From assembly GCA_028866995.1 (NCBI GenBank), contig JAGWHD010000001.1:273030-337029 (forward strand): DNA of 64,000 nucleotides, in the 5' to 3' direction. The position numbers and the translations under genes are program-made. The notes below the pieces were generated by a model. That model was given only the letters and a program-made list of their open reading frames with translations, did not search any database and was not told the origin of the DNA. Positions 1 through 8,705 of this stretch are shown one piece after another. The DNA comes from Microcaldota archaeon. Its GTDB lineage: Archaea > Micrarchaeota > Micrarchaeia > Micrarchaeales > CABMGC01. The stretch's first letter is position 1, and every line of letters begins with the position of its first letter.

Positions 1-1
1 G

Positions 2-1021
2 ATGCCTTCTAGGCTCAGGGAGAAGCAGAGGATATCCATTCCTGGAGCCATCAAGCAGATAGAGGAGCAGACGGATGGGGTCATAACGAAGGAGGACTGG
101 TTCTCGGTGCCATATGTAGGCGGGATAAACAAGTTCATAGAGGCATTGTCAGGCGAGTACAAGTACGACCTTTCCATCCACTTCGCATGCGGAGCGGGCT
201 GCTACCTCTTCCTGGATAACAACAACAAGATAGTTCCGTTGACAAGATTCATCGATGCGCCAGGTCTCATGGAGCACCTGCAGGCCTCGATCAACGAGAT
301 GGACGGCAAGGGCAAGCTCCAGAGGAGGCTCATAGCGCTCAAGGCGATAACCGGCATAAACAGGTACATAGACAAGAGCAAGCAGCCGAAGTCGCTCAAC
401 TTCAGCAAGCTCTTCATGAGCCTGATACTGAAGCACGATTTCGCGACGATGAGCAAGTTCCAGCTGAAGAGCCTGTTCCTGGGAATGATGCACTTCCAGG
501 ACGAGTATACATACGACATAAAGAGGGTCGAGAAGTGCGACATCCACTACGCGATGCCTGATGGAAGAGTGCTTCCTTTCTGCACGTTCAACGTGTTCCC
601 AGAGGTATACAGGGACAAGATACAGAAGCAGTACTCCATACCTTCGAAGGAATGGGAGAACATGCACCATGACTGGACCTACAAGTCCGACAAGTACACG
701 CGCAACGTCAAGGAGCTCGAGGCCAGCGACATCTACAAGAAGACCTATGTCGAGGCAACTGACTACTTCAAGCTTCCTGTCAATGTGGCAGAGGCGCAGC
801 AGATAATGGCCCTGAGGGGAAGAACAAGGGCATCAAGCGCTGCGTCAGAGGAGGCCTTCATGCACAAGATGGAGGCTGCGCAGCACAAGCACATGCCTGC
901 GCACATCCAGGCCGCAATGAAGAAGGAGGATGAATCGTGCGCCTGCGGGAACGGTGCAGGGGCGTGCGGATGCGGCAAGGCCGAGGCTGGCGGGGAAGGC
1001 TGCGGATGCGGCGCCTGCTGA
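2..1021 (+). CDS. Tes-like radical SAM tetraether lipid synthase, C-terminal part (5' end outside window)
   Basis: The visible 339 residues match the C-terminal half of the MJ0619/Tes radical SAM family, whose studied member joins two archaeol chains into membrane-spanning tetraether lipids. The family-typical block is seen: GMMHFQDEYTYDIKRVEKCD, then IHYAMPDGRVLPFCTFN and a downstream YRDKI. The N-terminal radical SAM Cys cluster is missing because the gene runs off the left edge; the ATG at 2 is probably internal. The protein ends in an unusual Cys/Gly-rich tail (CACGNGAGACGCGK and CGCGAC, residues about 312-339) after a His-rich stretch, which could bind metal. Family membership is fairly sure; the exact reaction is inferred. 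Confidence 0.72.
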   Translation: MPSRLREKQRISIPGAIKQIEEQTDGVITKEDWFSVPYVGGINKFIEALSGEYKYDLSIHFACGAGCYLFLDNNNKIVPLTRFIDAPGLMEHLQASINEMDGKGKLQRRLIALKAITGINRYIDKSKQPKSLNFSKLFMSLILKHDFATMSKFQLKSLFLGMMHFQDEYTYDIKRVEKCDIHYAMPDGRVLPFCTFNVFPEVYRDKIQKQYSIPSKEWENMHHDWTYKSDKYTRNVKELEASDIYKKTYVEATDYFKLPVNVAEAQQIMALRGRTRASSAASEEAFMHKMEAAQHKHMPAHIQAAMKKEDESCACGNGAGACGCGKAEAGGEGCGCGAC

Positions 1022-1030
1022 GCCCGTAGG

Positions 1031-1041
1031 AAAGCTTTATA
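1031..1041 (+). promoter_or_regulatory. TATA box for the 1076 gene
   Basis: AAAGCTTTATA lies about 38 bases upstream of the ATG at 1076. Transcription would start near 1063 and leave a short leader carrying the GAGGTGA ribosome binding site at 1065-1071. Confidence 0.5.
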
Positions 1042-1075
1042 CATCTCCATTGAGATGCCTTATCGAGGTGAAAGG

Positions 1076-1765
1076 ATGGACCATAGGGACAACCTGAACA
1101 AGGGCAACGCCTACATGAAGGACCTTGAGGCTGACGGCGAGTTCAACGACATGATAACGGAGAACGGGAGGACGTTCAGGGTGCCTTACAGGATGGTGAA
1201 GGAGGTAATCTTCAAGAACATAAAGAAGGAAGAGATGAAGGACATGGAGCACTCAGCAAGGCTCCAGTACAGGTTGCTCCTCATGGACCCGATACTCAAG
1301 GCGAAGGTCGAATTCAACAAGCAGAGGGTCATCATCGTATACAATCCCGTCGGCGCGGACAACAGGAAGGAGAAGATAAGCGAGCGCGAGCTTATAGAGT
1401 TCCTTGCCAAGGAGGGCGTCAACGTCGACAAGAGCTCGATGGAGGAACGGGATGTCGACTACTACAACGAGATATACAAGTACCAGTTCGAGCCGGAATC
1501 GATAAGGGAGCACCCTCCGTACGGATACACGAGGGAGCAGTGGAAGCAGATGAAGCCCTCGTGGGAGAAGATGAGGGACGAGGCTGAGGCCGCCAAGATC
1601 GAGAAGTTCCACGCGTGGCAGCAGGGCTTCGTGGAGAAGCACCCGGAGCTGCACGCAGAGCAGGGCTTCGTGCCGCAGAAGAAGAAAAAGGCAGGCCTCA
1701 TGGAGAGGATCTTCGGCAAGAAGAAGGAGGAGAAGGAGAAGGGCTTCTGGTTCCACGGCGCCTGA
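1076..1765 (+). CDS. Conserved-looking hypothetical protein downstream of Tes-like gene
   Basis: A 229-residue soluble protein that I do not recognise. The ATG at 1076 is preferred over an in-frame ATG at 1055 because a good ribosome binding site (GAGGTGA) ends five bases upstream of it. The protein is highly charged, has aromatic-rich central segments (YYNEIYKYQFEPESI, PPYGYTREQWKQ) and ends in a Lys-rich tail (KKKKAGLMERIFGKKKEEK) before WFHGA. There is no signal peptide or membrane segment. It lies in the same orientation just after the Tes-like gene but has its own TATA box, so shared function is only a possibility. Confidence 0.7.
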   Translation: MDHRDNLNKGNAYMKDLEADGEFNDMITENGRTFRVPYRMVKEVIFKNIKKEEMKDMEHSARLQYRLLLMDPILKAKVEFNKQRVIIVYNPVGADNRKEKISERELIEFLAKEGVNVDKSSMEERDVDYYNEIYKYQFEPESIREHPPYGYTREQWKQMKPSWEKMRDEAEAAKIEKFHAWQQGFVEKHPELHAEQGFVPQKKKKAGLMERIFGKKKEEKEKGFWFHGA

Positions 1766-1837
1766 ATACGGCAAAGCTACCCAAGGAGAACGTTAATATA
1801 CGTGGGCAGCGGCAGCATTATTTCACTGTGATGGCAT

Positions 1838-2557
1838 ATGCTGGTTGAGGCAGGAACCCTGCGCACGATAGGCAGATATCCTGTAAAGAGCATGGCTAGG
1901 GACGAGATGGGGAGGGCTGCAGTGCTCGAGCACGGCATTCACGGCGACAGGGTATACCACTTCGCCGACCAGTCAAGGAATGAGGGCAAGGCCTCGTGGA
2001 TAACGGCGAGGAGAATAAGCGGCCTTGTGCTTTACAAGCCACAGTTCATAAGCGTGCCCTATAACGTAGAGGTGACCACGCCCTCCGGACACCTGTGGAA
2101 CGCCGAGAACCCAAAGCTCGCCGCAGAGATATCCAAGCTTTACGGCAAGGATGTGGAGCTGAGGTCGACGCCGGATGGCACCATGGACCAGAGCCCGATC
2201 TCGATGATAAGCATGCAGACTGTAAGGGCCCTATCCAGGGAGATGGGCGCTCTTCTTGGATCGAAGATTGACCTTGATCCCTGGAGGTTCAGGGCGAACC
2301 TATACGTAGACTGGCATGCCGAAGGCGCGTTCTTCGAGGACACGCTGGTGGGCAGGGAGATGGTAATAGGGACAGCGGCGTTCAGGATCGTCGGAAGAGA
2401 CCCAAGATGCGTGATGATAGACATAGATCCGGATAATGCTGAGAAGGTAGACCTTTACAGGCTTGTCCAGAGGGAGCATGAGAGGCATGCGGGGGTGTAT
2501 GCCGAGGTGCTGCGCGACGGGGTAATCGCGAGGCAGGATCCCGTGTACATCATCTGA
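1838..2557 (+). CDS. MOSC domain protein with N-terminal beta-barrel domain
   Basis: This 239-residue protein fits the YcbX/mARC-type MOSC family, which handles sulfur or N-hydroxylated substrates, often with a molybdenum cofactor. An N-terminal beta-barrel domain opens with IGRYPVKSM (residues 8-16) and the MOSC part carries RFRANLYVD and the Cys-containing DPRCVMIDID. The conserved Cys, which ligates Mo or carries sulfur in the family, is present. No ferredoxin domain is attached, and no molybdopterin gene is nearby. Its end overlaps the convergent DHH gene by 8 bp. The substrate cannot be read from sequence. Confidence 0.83.
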   Translation: MLVEAGTLRTIGRYPVKSMARDEMGRAAVLEHGIHGDRVYHFADQSRNEGKASWITARRISGLVLYKPQFISVPYNVEVTTPSGHLWNAENPKLAAEISKLYGKDVELRSTPDGTMDQSPISMISMQTVRALSREMGALLGSKIDLDPWRFRANLYVDWHAEGAFFEDTLVGREMVIGTAAFRIVGRDPRCVMIDIDPDNAEKVDLYRLVQREHERHAGVYAEVLRDGVIARQDPVYII

Positions 2558-3947
2558 CTGACTTGAGCCTCTCGACAAGCGCCTTTATGACCTCCTTCTT
2601 CGACTCCTTATTGTAAACCTTTATGCTTGCCGCGCAGTCATGCCCTCCCCCTGCTTCTATCTCGTCGGGTTTTGACGACTTGAGTTCTGATATTATCGGC
2701 AGTATGCTCATGGTGCTGCATACTTTCTTGCTTAGCCTTATGGAGATGTACGAACCTGCGTGCACTATAACCGCGCATTCCCCGTTGCCGGATTCCATGA
2801 CCTTGTCCAGCAGCCTCGTGGCGAACCTTCCGGGCAGCGGGTACTTAGAGTCGTGGTCCCTTATGTCCTCGAAATCCAGGAGATATATGGCATATCCTTC
2901 TGCCTTGTACTGCTTGAGGTACGGCAGCGCCCTGTCCAGCGCCTCCTCCAGCCTCATCTTTGCGTAGTTGTACAGTTCGTTCCTTCTCTTCCCGTCTCCC
3001 AGCACCACGTCGAGCTCCTTTGGGGTGATGTCGTTGCCCGTGTACCCGTAGACTATCCTCGGGTCGCTCGTGAGCAGGTCCATTATCATCGAGAGCTCGT
3101 ATCCCTTTGCCTTCTCGTCGGCGTACCTGCTGTAGTCGCCTATGAATGAGGCGTTCTCGGTCTCCTTGGTATCCGTCTTGGAGAAGGTCTTCGCCAGCGC
3201 AGCTGCAAGGAAGCCCGCGGTGTAGTTGGAGTCGCCTCCGTTGTCCCACGGGTTTATGTAGTGCTCGAGAGACGTGCCTGAGAACCCCTCAGGTATTGGG
3301 TGGTGATCCAGCCAGACAACGTCGGCTCTCGTGCCTATCGACTCCATCCCGCTGTTGCTGTCCTTCGACGTCCCGAAGTCTATCATCACCAGCAGCGGCT
3401 TCTCTATCGTCTCGTATCCGTTGAGCAGGAATGTGTCGTTGCCCGCGTCCTCCCTTGTGTAGGATACGCCCTTGTTCATGAGCCATATGATGTTGGGGCA
3501 TATGCCTACGCCTCTGTCCTTAAGCTCCCCTATTGACTTGTAGAGGGCGTAGGCGCCCCCGAGGCCGTCGCTGTCGTTGTGGAAACGGACTATCACGGGA
3601 AGGCCCAGCAACAGCTTGCGGACCAGCAGCGATGCCGCGCTTGCCAGCCTCGGCCATATCCTCTCGGTTATCGAATCGACATCCCGTATGCCGCTGGCAT
3701 AGGGCTCAATTCCGCATACGCCGGCTGAAGCCTTTGATGCTGCGTCGAGAACCGATGACACGTATCCTTTGTCCTGCTCTATCAGCGCCGTGCTTATCCT
3801 GCCCTCTTCTTCCGTCTCAACAGTCTCTCCGGTATGCAGGGTTATGTCGCTCTGGCGGGCATCGGTCGAGACACCGTTTCCGTCAATCGAGGCCACGAAG
3901 TATTCGGTTGTCGAGCCGTGCCTTATGCATGATACTACCCCGCGCAA
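2550..3947 (-). CDS. DHH superfamily phosphoesterase (RecJ/NrnA-like)
   Basis: The 465-residue product has the core motifs of archaeal DHH phosphoesterases, manganese-dependent nucleases or oligonucleotide hydrolases. Seen are RFHNDSDGLGGAYAL (motif I, residues about 120-134), MIDFGTS (motif II), VWLDHHP (the DHH motif itself) and a C-terminal GGGHDCAASIK, the DHHA1-type glycine-rich motif. In motif I the usual HxDxDG reads HNDSDG. The start at 3947 is 4 bp after the stop of the upstream Cys-repeat gene, so the two are probably cotranscribed. Whether it is RecJ-like (DNA) or degrades short oligonucleotides cannot be decided here. Confidence 0.82.
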   Translation of the reverse strand: MRGVVSCIRHGSTTEYFVASIDGNGVSTDARQSDITLHTGETVETEEEGRISTALIEQDKGYVSSVLDAASKASAGVCGIEPYASGIRDVDSITERIWPRLASAASLLVRKLLLGLPVIVRFHNDSDGLGGAYALYKSIGELKDRGVGICPNIIWLMNKGVSYTREDAGNDTFLLNGYETIEKPLLVMIDFGTSKDSNSGMESIGTRADVVWLDHHPIPEGFSGTSLEHYINPWDNGGDSNYTAGFLAAALAKTFSKTDTKETENASFIGDYSRYADEKAKGYELSMIMDLLTSDPRIVYGYTGNDITPKELDVVLGDGKRRNELYNYAKMRLEEALDRALPYLKQYKAEGYAIYLLDFEDIRDHDSKYPLPGRFATRLLDKVMESGNGECAVIVHAGSYISIRLSKKVCSTMSILPIISELKSSKPDEIEAGGGHDCAASIKVYNKESKKEVIKALVERLKSVR

Positions 3948-3951
3948 TGCA

Positions 3952-5034
3952 TCACGTCACTGTCGTGTTCCTGTACTGCAGGCTCGTGTAGCAGGCGCTG
4001 CTGACTGTCCCGTTCTTTATGTATGAGCAGTAGACCGAGTCGTTGAGCTCCTGCGCCAGGGAGGAGTAGCAGCTGTACGAGTAGTTCGTCGGGAGCGTCG
4101 CGCATATGGTGGCGTTGCCGGTGCTTATCGCCTTGAGGGACATGTACGTGCTGTTGCACGACTGGTAGTCCCCGGTGGAGTTGTAGCAAGAGTATATCAG
4201 CTGGGTATAGTTTATCGTGCCGTATGCCTGGGAGCTGGAGCGCAGAGTGTCGTTGACCAGCGAAGCGCATATCCCTACGGCGGTGCCGTTGCCCGCTCCA
4301 GAGCAGTAAGAGAGGTTCTTGGACTGGTAGGCCACCGACGCTATGCAGAAGTCCCTGGCCCCTATCGTGACATTTCCGAACTCGTAGTAGTTGAGTATCG
4401 GCGCAAGGGTGAGATTAGCGCCGTGCGAAGCCGCTGCATCTGATACTATCCTGTTGGTTACTGAGTAGTTGGACCGCTGCATGACGCTGGAGCAGTATGA
4501 GACGTTGCCGGACTTGACTGCGAGCGACAGGTATATCGATGAGCTGCACTCGCTCCTGCCCAGCGGGTCGGATATCCCGTCGCATATGGCGCTTGAGTTG
4601 GAGGCGGCCGACATGGTCATCAGGCAGCTGTCCTTGACAGCCTGTGGGGCGTAGGAGCATAGCGTGTAATTTCCGGTAGCTATCGCAAGCGACTCGAAGC
4701 AGCTGCCCGACGCGTTGCTGTCGGAGATCTTGCCGCAGAGAGTTGCGTCGCTCAGGTTCTGCGCCATGGCGCCGTAGCATTGGTCGGCCGTGGCGCTCGG
4801 CAGGCTGGAGCACAATGTGCTGTTGCCTGTCGCGAACGCGAGAGTCTCGATGCAGCTGTACCTGTTTCCGATGAGAGGGCTTGACATGCACCTGTCAGCG
4901 GCAGAGCCTCCAGGCGAGAGAAGGAAGGAGAGCGCTGCCAGTGCCAGGATTATTATGACCACGGCGCCGTAAAGCCTGAGCTTCTCGTCATGGCCCATAG
5001 AATCCAGAAATGACTTGACGCCGTTCTCCTCCAT
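3952..5034 (-). CDS. Membrane-anchored extracellular Cys-repeat protein
   Basis: A 360-residue protein with a short cytoplasmic N-terminus, one membrane segment at about residues 22-41, and a long outer region with many N-glycosylation sequons (NST, NYT, NSS, NVS). The outer part is built of roughly 35-residue repeats with regularly spaced cysteines, for example SCIETLAFATGNSTLCSSL, SCFESLAIATGNYTLCSYA and SCYSSLAQELNDSVYCSYI. Intramolecular disulfides are likely. I know no named family for it. A palindromic TATA element (CTTATATAAG, 5064-5073) lies upstream, and the DHH gene follows after 4 bp. Confidence 0.8.
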   Translation of the reverse strand: MEENGVKSFLDSMGHDEKLRLYGAVVIIILALAALSFLLSPGGSAADRCMSSPLIGNRYSCIETLAFATGNSTLCSSLPSATADQCYGAMAQNLSDATLCGKISDSNASGSCFESLAIATGNYTLCSYAPQAVKDSCLMTMSAASNSSAICDGISDPLGRSECSSSIYLSLAVKSGNVSYCSSVMQRSNYSVTNRIVSDAAASHGANLTLAPILNYYEFGNVTIGARDFCIASVAYQSKNLSYCSGAGNGTAVGICASLVNDTLRSSSQAYGTINYTQLIYSCYNSTGDYQSCNSTYMSLKAISTGNATICATLPTNYSYSCYSSLAQELNDSVYCSYIKNGTVSSACYTSLQYRNTTVT

Positions 5035-5077
5035 TCAATTCCGATATGCCTACGCTTTCCAGGCTTATATAAGTTGG

Positions 5078-5812
5078 CTACATCAGCGTGGAGACGTCGT
5101 CGGTAGTGAATATCTTGAAGCCCTCCGGGGTTATTTCGTACGGAGCGGTCACGAAGCTGTGCTTGTTGCCCCTCATCTTTATGACCTCTATGCCAGGTAT
5201 CCTCCTCTGCTCCTGGACCATCTGGTACATGACTATTATCCCGTCGAAGATGAAGTATGTGCTCCTGAACCTGAGCCCCGTCCTCTCAGGGTCCGGCAGC
5301 TCCGATGTGAGCATCGATGTCACCCCGAGCCTCCTGAAGTTCGTAGCCATAGAGATCATGGACCTCCTGAACGACAGCTGGTCCTTGACGAGCATCTCAA
5401 GTATGCTCGACGAGTCTATGACTATCCTTGTGGCCTTCTCGGATGTCACCAGCGACTCTATGTCGGACACGAGCTTCCCGAACTCGTAGTTGCTGTTCTC
5501 CGAGCTGCCGAAGAGCGATGTCTGCGGGTCCTCTCCCTCGACTATCAGATTCCTCGATTCCATCAGCTGGTCCATGTCTGTGAATGAAGAGAAAGCCTCC
5601 TTCGCGTTCTTGACGACCCTCTCAGGGCTCTCGTCAAGCGAGAAGAAGATGGACTTGTTGCCCATCTTGGCGTTCTTGTACAGGAACTCGAACGCAAGCA
5701 GGGTCTTTCCGGCTCCCGGACCTCCCGCGAGTATGACCTGGTTCTTCTGCGGTATGCCGCCGAACAGCATCGAGTCTAGTCCGTTTATGCCAGTCTGGAT
5801 TACATCCGCCAC
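5078..5812 (-). CDS. KaiC/RadA-like RecA-fold ATPase
   Basis: A 244-residue single-domain KaiC-like ATPase. It starts with the family signature TGINGLDSMLFGGIP, then Walker A GGPGAGKT, FFSLDESPERV and a Walker B-like strand RIVIDSSS. The C-terminal part (IPGIEVIKMRGNKHSF) is typical of archaeal KaiC-domain proteins. The reading frame stays open upstream, but that part runs into the divergent gene at 5873 and shows no family similarity, so I take the GTG at 5812. It lies about 35 bases from a TATA element. Such proteins act in signalling or in regulating motility and surface genes; no partner is obvious here. Confidence 0.82.
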   Translation of the reverse strand: MADVIQTGINGLDSMLFGGIPQKNQVILAGGPGAGKTLLAFEFLYKNAKMGNKSIFFSLDESPERVVKNAKEAFSSFTDMDQLMESRNLIVEGEDPQTSLFGSSENSNYEFGKLVSDIESLVTSEKATRIVIDSSSILEMLVKDQLSFRRSMISMATNFRRLGVTSMLTSELPDPERTGLRFRSTYFIFDGIIVMYQMVQEQRRIPGIEVIKMRGNKHSFVTAPYEITPEGFKIFTTDDVSTLM

Positions 5813-5843
5813 CGAACCACTTTTATTATTTTTTGCTGCATGG

Positions 5844-5853
5844 TTATTTATAG
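5844..5853. promoter_or_regulatory. Shared TATA element for divergent genes at 5812 and 5873
   Basis: TTATTTATAG reads as a TATA box in both directions (TATAAATAA on the other strand). It is placed about 25 bases before the ATG at 5873, which would make that mRNA leaderless, and about 35 bases before the GTG at 5812. Confidence 0.5.
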
Positions 5854-5872
5854 CTGATGCTGAGATGCTACC

Positions 5873-6637
5873 ATGGACAGGAGACTGTTGCTCGTAGGCG
5901 TTGTTGTATTCGTATTCGGTTCTGCCATATCGTGGGTCGGGACCAGCCAGAGCATAGACCAGATATCCGGGGCGAGCGCAGGATACCAGGAAGCGGCGCT
6001 CGCTGCGGGCTCTGATGCCTATGTCCCTTTCTCGTCGAACGGTAGCACCACGCTTGTAAGCGCGTACGAGACCGTGCCCAACGCGTCGATAGACTTCTAC
6101 ATAATGAACAGCTCGGCGTTCGCGTCGGTCAGCGGCACGGTGAATTCCGACGGCAGGCTGGAGCAGCAGGCCCGATCGCTGGTCGGCGGAGGGCTTGTCG
6201 CCATGATACTGGGGAGCAGCGCGGGCCAATATCCTTACACGTCGGTATACGGCAGTTTCATACCTGTGCCAGACTATTCAGCCAACTATTCGAGGCTGCC
6301 TGAAGGCACCTACTACCTCGTTTTTGAGAACCCGACGCAGACCAACACTACAGTATTCTATTCCATTGTCATGAGCAACGCCTTCTCATCCATACAGGGG
6401 CAGCTCACAGGCAGCTCCAGCGCCACTGGAGTGGTCGGCGTGCTCGTGGCAGTTGCAGGGCTAGCTGTCTGCGTTTACTCGTTATTCAGGAAGAGCGCCA
6501 GGAAGGAATCAGCTGGGCCCGCCCAGGAGGAGGTTGACAGGCTTTACGCAGGTGTTGAGAGAAGGGGCATCAAGGAGAAGAGGAAGGCACGAAAGGGAAC
6601 TGCTAAGAGGAAGCGGAGGAGGGGACAAGGTCGTTGA
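5873..6637 (+). CDS. Membrane protein with extracellular domain and basic cytoplasmic tail
   Basis: Unrecognised 254-residue protein. Hydrophobic residues 4-22 form a signal or anchor segment. A Ser/Thr-rich extracellular domain with sequons (NGS, NAS, NSS, NYS, NTT) follows, then a second membrane segment at about residues 183-202 (ATGVVGVLVAVAGLAVCVYS) and a strongly basic tail ending KRKRRRGQGR. The likely topology has both ends inside. The domain after the N-terminal segment may be a small beta-sandwich. The ATG is placed for a leaderless mRNA. Confidence 0.72.
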   Translation: MDRRLLLVGVVVFVFGSAISWVGTSQSIDQISGASAGYQEAALAAGSDAYVPFSSNGSTTLVSAYETVPNASIDFYIMNSSAFASVSGTVNSDGRLEQQARSLVGGGLVAMILGSSAGQYPYTSVYGSFIPVPDYSANYSRLPEGTYYLVFENPTQTNTTVFYSIVMSNAFSSIQGQLTGSSSATGVVGVLVAVAGLAVCVYSLFRKSARKESAGPAQEEVDRLYAGVERRGIKEKRKARKGTAKRKRRRGQGR

Positions 6638-6694
6638 TTAACTTGCCCCGTTCCGTTGATTAGCTTAATAAACGTTCTTTGCAACTATCCTTGC

Positions 6695-7384
6695 ATGGAC
6701 AGCCTGCAGGAGAGGATAGCGGGAGAGATAACGCTCTCCGAAAGCCCTGGAAGCACGATGAAGAAGTGGAGGGAGCTGTTCGGTGTATCGCAGGTTGAGC
6801 TCGCCAAGGCGCTCAAGATATCCACATCTACGATAAGCGACTACGAAGGGAACAGGAGGGCGAGCCCTGGTGCAGGCATAATCAAGAGGTTCGTGCACAC
6901 GCTCTTCACCATAGACAGCAGCAAGGGAGGAGAGGTAACAAGGAACCTCGAGAAGTATAATCTTCCGGTAGAGAAGGAGCCGTTCTACTCGGTGCACGAC
7001 TTCTCGTCGCCGATAACCGGGACCGATTTCGCAAGGATAATAGACGCGAAGATAGTCGCGAACCCTTCATATCTGGACACGATCAAGCTGTTCGGCTACA
7101 CACTCCTTGATAGCCTCAGGGTCATCCTGGAGGTATCGCCCAGCGACTATCCGAGGCTGTTCGGCACCACTAACGAGAGGGCCTTCGTCTTCGACCAGGT
7201 AAGCACAGGAAGGAGCCCCATGGTCGTGATAAGGGTTGCGCCGATAAAACCGAGGGTCGTTGTGATCCAGAACGTGGACAATGTTGACAAGCTCGCGATA
7301 AAGATCTCGCAGATAGAGAAGATACCGCTGCTGACGACCAAGCTCAACGCGGAGCAGCTCAGGGCAAGACTGAACAACATCTGA
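6695..7384 (+). CDS. XRE-type HTH transcriptional regulator (COG1709-like)
   Basis: A 229-residue archaeal regulator with an N-terminal helix-turn-helix (MKKWRELFGVSQVELAKALK, then ISTSTISDYEGNRR). A long C-terminal domain carries GTDFARIIDAKIVANPSYL and the C-terminal block KISQIEKIPLLTTK seen in the COG1709 group of predicted regulators. The frame is open from 6656, but the ATG at 6695 lies about 27 bases after a TATA-like TAGCTTAATAAA (6661-6672), so a leaderless start there is preferred. The target genes are unknown. Confidence 0.8.
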   Translation: MDSLQERIAGEITLSESPGSTMKKWRELFGVSQVELAKALKISTSTISDYEGNRRASPGAGIIKRFVHTLFTIDSSKGGEVTRNLEKYNLPVEKEPFYSVHDFSSPITGTDFARIIDAKIVANPSYLDTIKLFGYTLLDSLRVILEVSPSDYPRLFGTTNERAFVFDQVSTGRSPMVVIRVAPIKPRVVVIQNVDNVDKLAIKISQIEKIPLLTTKLNAEQLRARLNNI

Positions 7385-7489
7385 TAACTGTTCCTTCCAA
7401 GGCATGTCTGCTGGTCTCTCACACGGGTACTGTTGTCCTTTCGTTGTTTTTCCAGAACAAATAGGTGTTCGTAGGCTCTGGCGCATGTC

Positions 7490-8440
7490 CTAGACTAGGT
7501 AAGTCACAGCTATGGCTACGAAGTACAGGACAACGAGGGAGATGCCGTTGAGCAGCGTCACCCTACCATTGCTCATCGCCCACAGGGCGAGCATGTTTAT
7601 CACTATGACCGCTATGAATGCGGACATGGAACCGTGCAGCGAGACAGGCGAAGATGCCAGTATGCCTATGATTCCAAGCAGCACGGTGTTGTTCTGCAGC
7701 TTTCCGCCTATGAACGAGACTATTGCAGTGGATCCGCCGCCGTGCGTCTTCGTCGCTATCTTGTACGCGCCGAGGTTCTCCTCCAGCTCAGCTGCGAGCG
7801 GCGATATCACGAGCGCCAGCCATATCGCCGGGACGCTGATCGCGTTTGACAGCCCTGTCAGCAGGTGCACGAACGTCTCCGAGAGCAGAAGGACTATGAT
7901 GGTGCCGATCGCGAGCATGACCATGCCCTCCGCCATTATCTTCCTTGCGGCGCTGTTCCTTGTCCTGGCATATATCTGCTTCCTGGACTTCGCGTACCTG
8001 TATCCGAGGTATACTGCATATATCAGTATCAGCAGGACTCCAGAGAGCTTGCCGAGGTTCCCGTAGATCAGCAGCACGACCATCGCCAAGGTCGCTACGA
8101 GCAGGAATATCGACTCGACGTGGTAGTCCTCCTTCATCACTATGGGCTGTTTCCATTTCATGGCGTAGACTATGCCGACTATCCCTATGCCCAGGGTGAA
8201 CAGTATTACGTTGCCTCCCAGCGCGGAGCCAAGGGCCACGCCGTCGGAGCCATGCAGCATCGCGATTATGACGAACATCGTTTCGGGGAGGGCGCCCATT
8301 AGCCCCAGTATCACGCCGCCGGCCATTCCCTGGCCCAGGAGCGGCTCAAGCTTGCCCGTAGCCCTGGCCACCAGCTCTGCAGCTATGCCGAAGCCGGCTA
8401 TCACTATTACTATCTGAATTATCAGGGATTCGAGGGGCAT
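7490..8440 (-). CDS. Cation/Ca2+ exchanger of the CaCA superfamily
   Basis: A 316-residue polytopic membrane protein with about ten hydrophobic segments in two inverted halves. The first alpha-repeat is clear: GGVILGLMGALPETMFV followed by GVALGSALGGNVILF. The second is more diverged, ISPLAAELEENLGAYKIA, keeping the acidic residues that bind the cation. This is the YrbG/NCX-type antiporter design, which exports Ca2+ or other cations against Na+ or H+. A TATA-like element (CTTATAAGCTTTA, about 8470-8482 on the minus strand) lies upstream. Ion specificity cannot be read. Confidence 0.85.
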   Translation of the reverse strand: MPLESLIIQIVIVIAGFGIAAELVARATGKLEPLLGQGMAGGVILGLMGALPETMFVIIAMLHGSDGVALGSALGGNVILFTLGIGIVGIVYAMKWKQPIVMKEDYHVESIFLLVATLAMVVLLIYGNLGKLSGVLLILIYAVYLGYRYAKSRKQIYARTRNSAARKIMAEGMVMLAIGTIIVLLLSETFVHLLTGLSNAISVPAIWLALVISPLAAELEENLGAYKIATKTHGGGSTAIVSFIGGKLQNNTVLLGIIGILASSPVSLHGSMSAFIAVIVINMLALWAMSNGRVTLLNGISLVVLYFVAIAVTYLV

Positions 8441-8518
8441 GCTGATCTGCTCTATATCCAGCTTCTGTTGTAAAGCTTATAAGGCAGTTCCCGACCGTCC
8501 GCAGGGAGGTGCCTGCCC

Positions 8519-8680
8519 TCAGGCGACCTCGAGGTACAGCCAGATGGCGTCTGCCACGAATATGATTATGCCGAGGAGCAGCCATGTGATGTCGAAGTAG
8601 CTGGTGTAGGTCCAGTAGAGGTCAGCAACAGCTATCACTATGCCCATCAGGATCGCTATGTTGTGCCTCATGTTTGCCAT
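8519..8680 (-). CDS. Small two-helix membrane protein (53 aa)
   Basis: A short open frame coding for a 53-residue protein starting MANMRHNIAILMGIVIAVAD and ending DAIWLYLEVA. It has two hydrophobic helices (residues about 7-20 and 32-50) joined by a Tyr/Trp-rich turn (LYWTYTSYFDITW). Codon use matches the neighbours and the frame fills an otherwise empty gap. The COG4315-like gene lies 25 bp upstream in the same direction and the exchanger 78 bp downstream. No known function. Confidence 0.6.
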   Translation of the reverse strand: MANMRHNIAILMGIVIAVADLYWTYTSYFDITWLLLGIIIFVADAIWLYLEVA

Positions 8681-8705
8681 TCAATCACATCGATGCCCTT
8701 TGGGC

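Noticed and set aside
149..670. Long minus-strand frames opposite the Tes-like gene, and similar frames opposite most genes
   Set aside because: They are shadows caused by biased codon use of the plus-strand gene and have no family motifs or start signals.
5813..6229. Upstream extension of the KaiC-like frame by 139 codons
   Set aside because: It overlaps the divergent membrane-protein gene, shows no KaiC-like sequence and lies upstream of the promoter; the GTG at 5812 is used instead.
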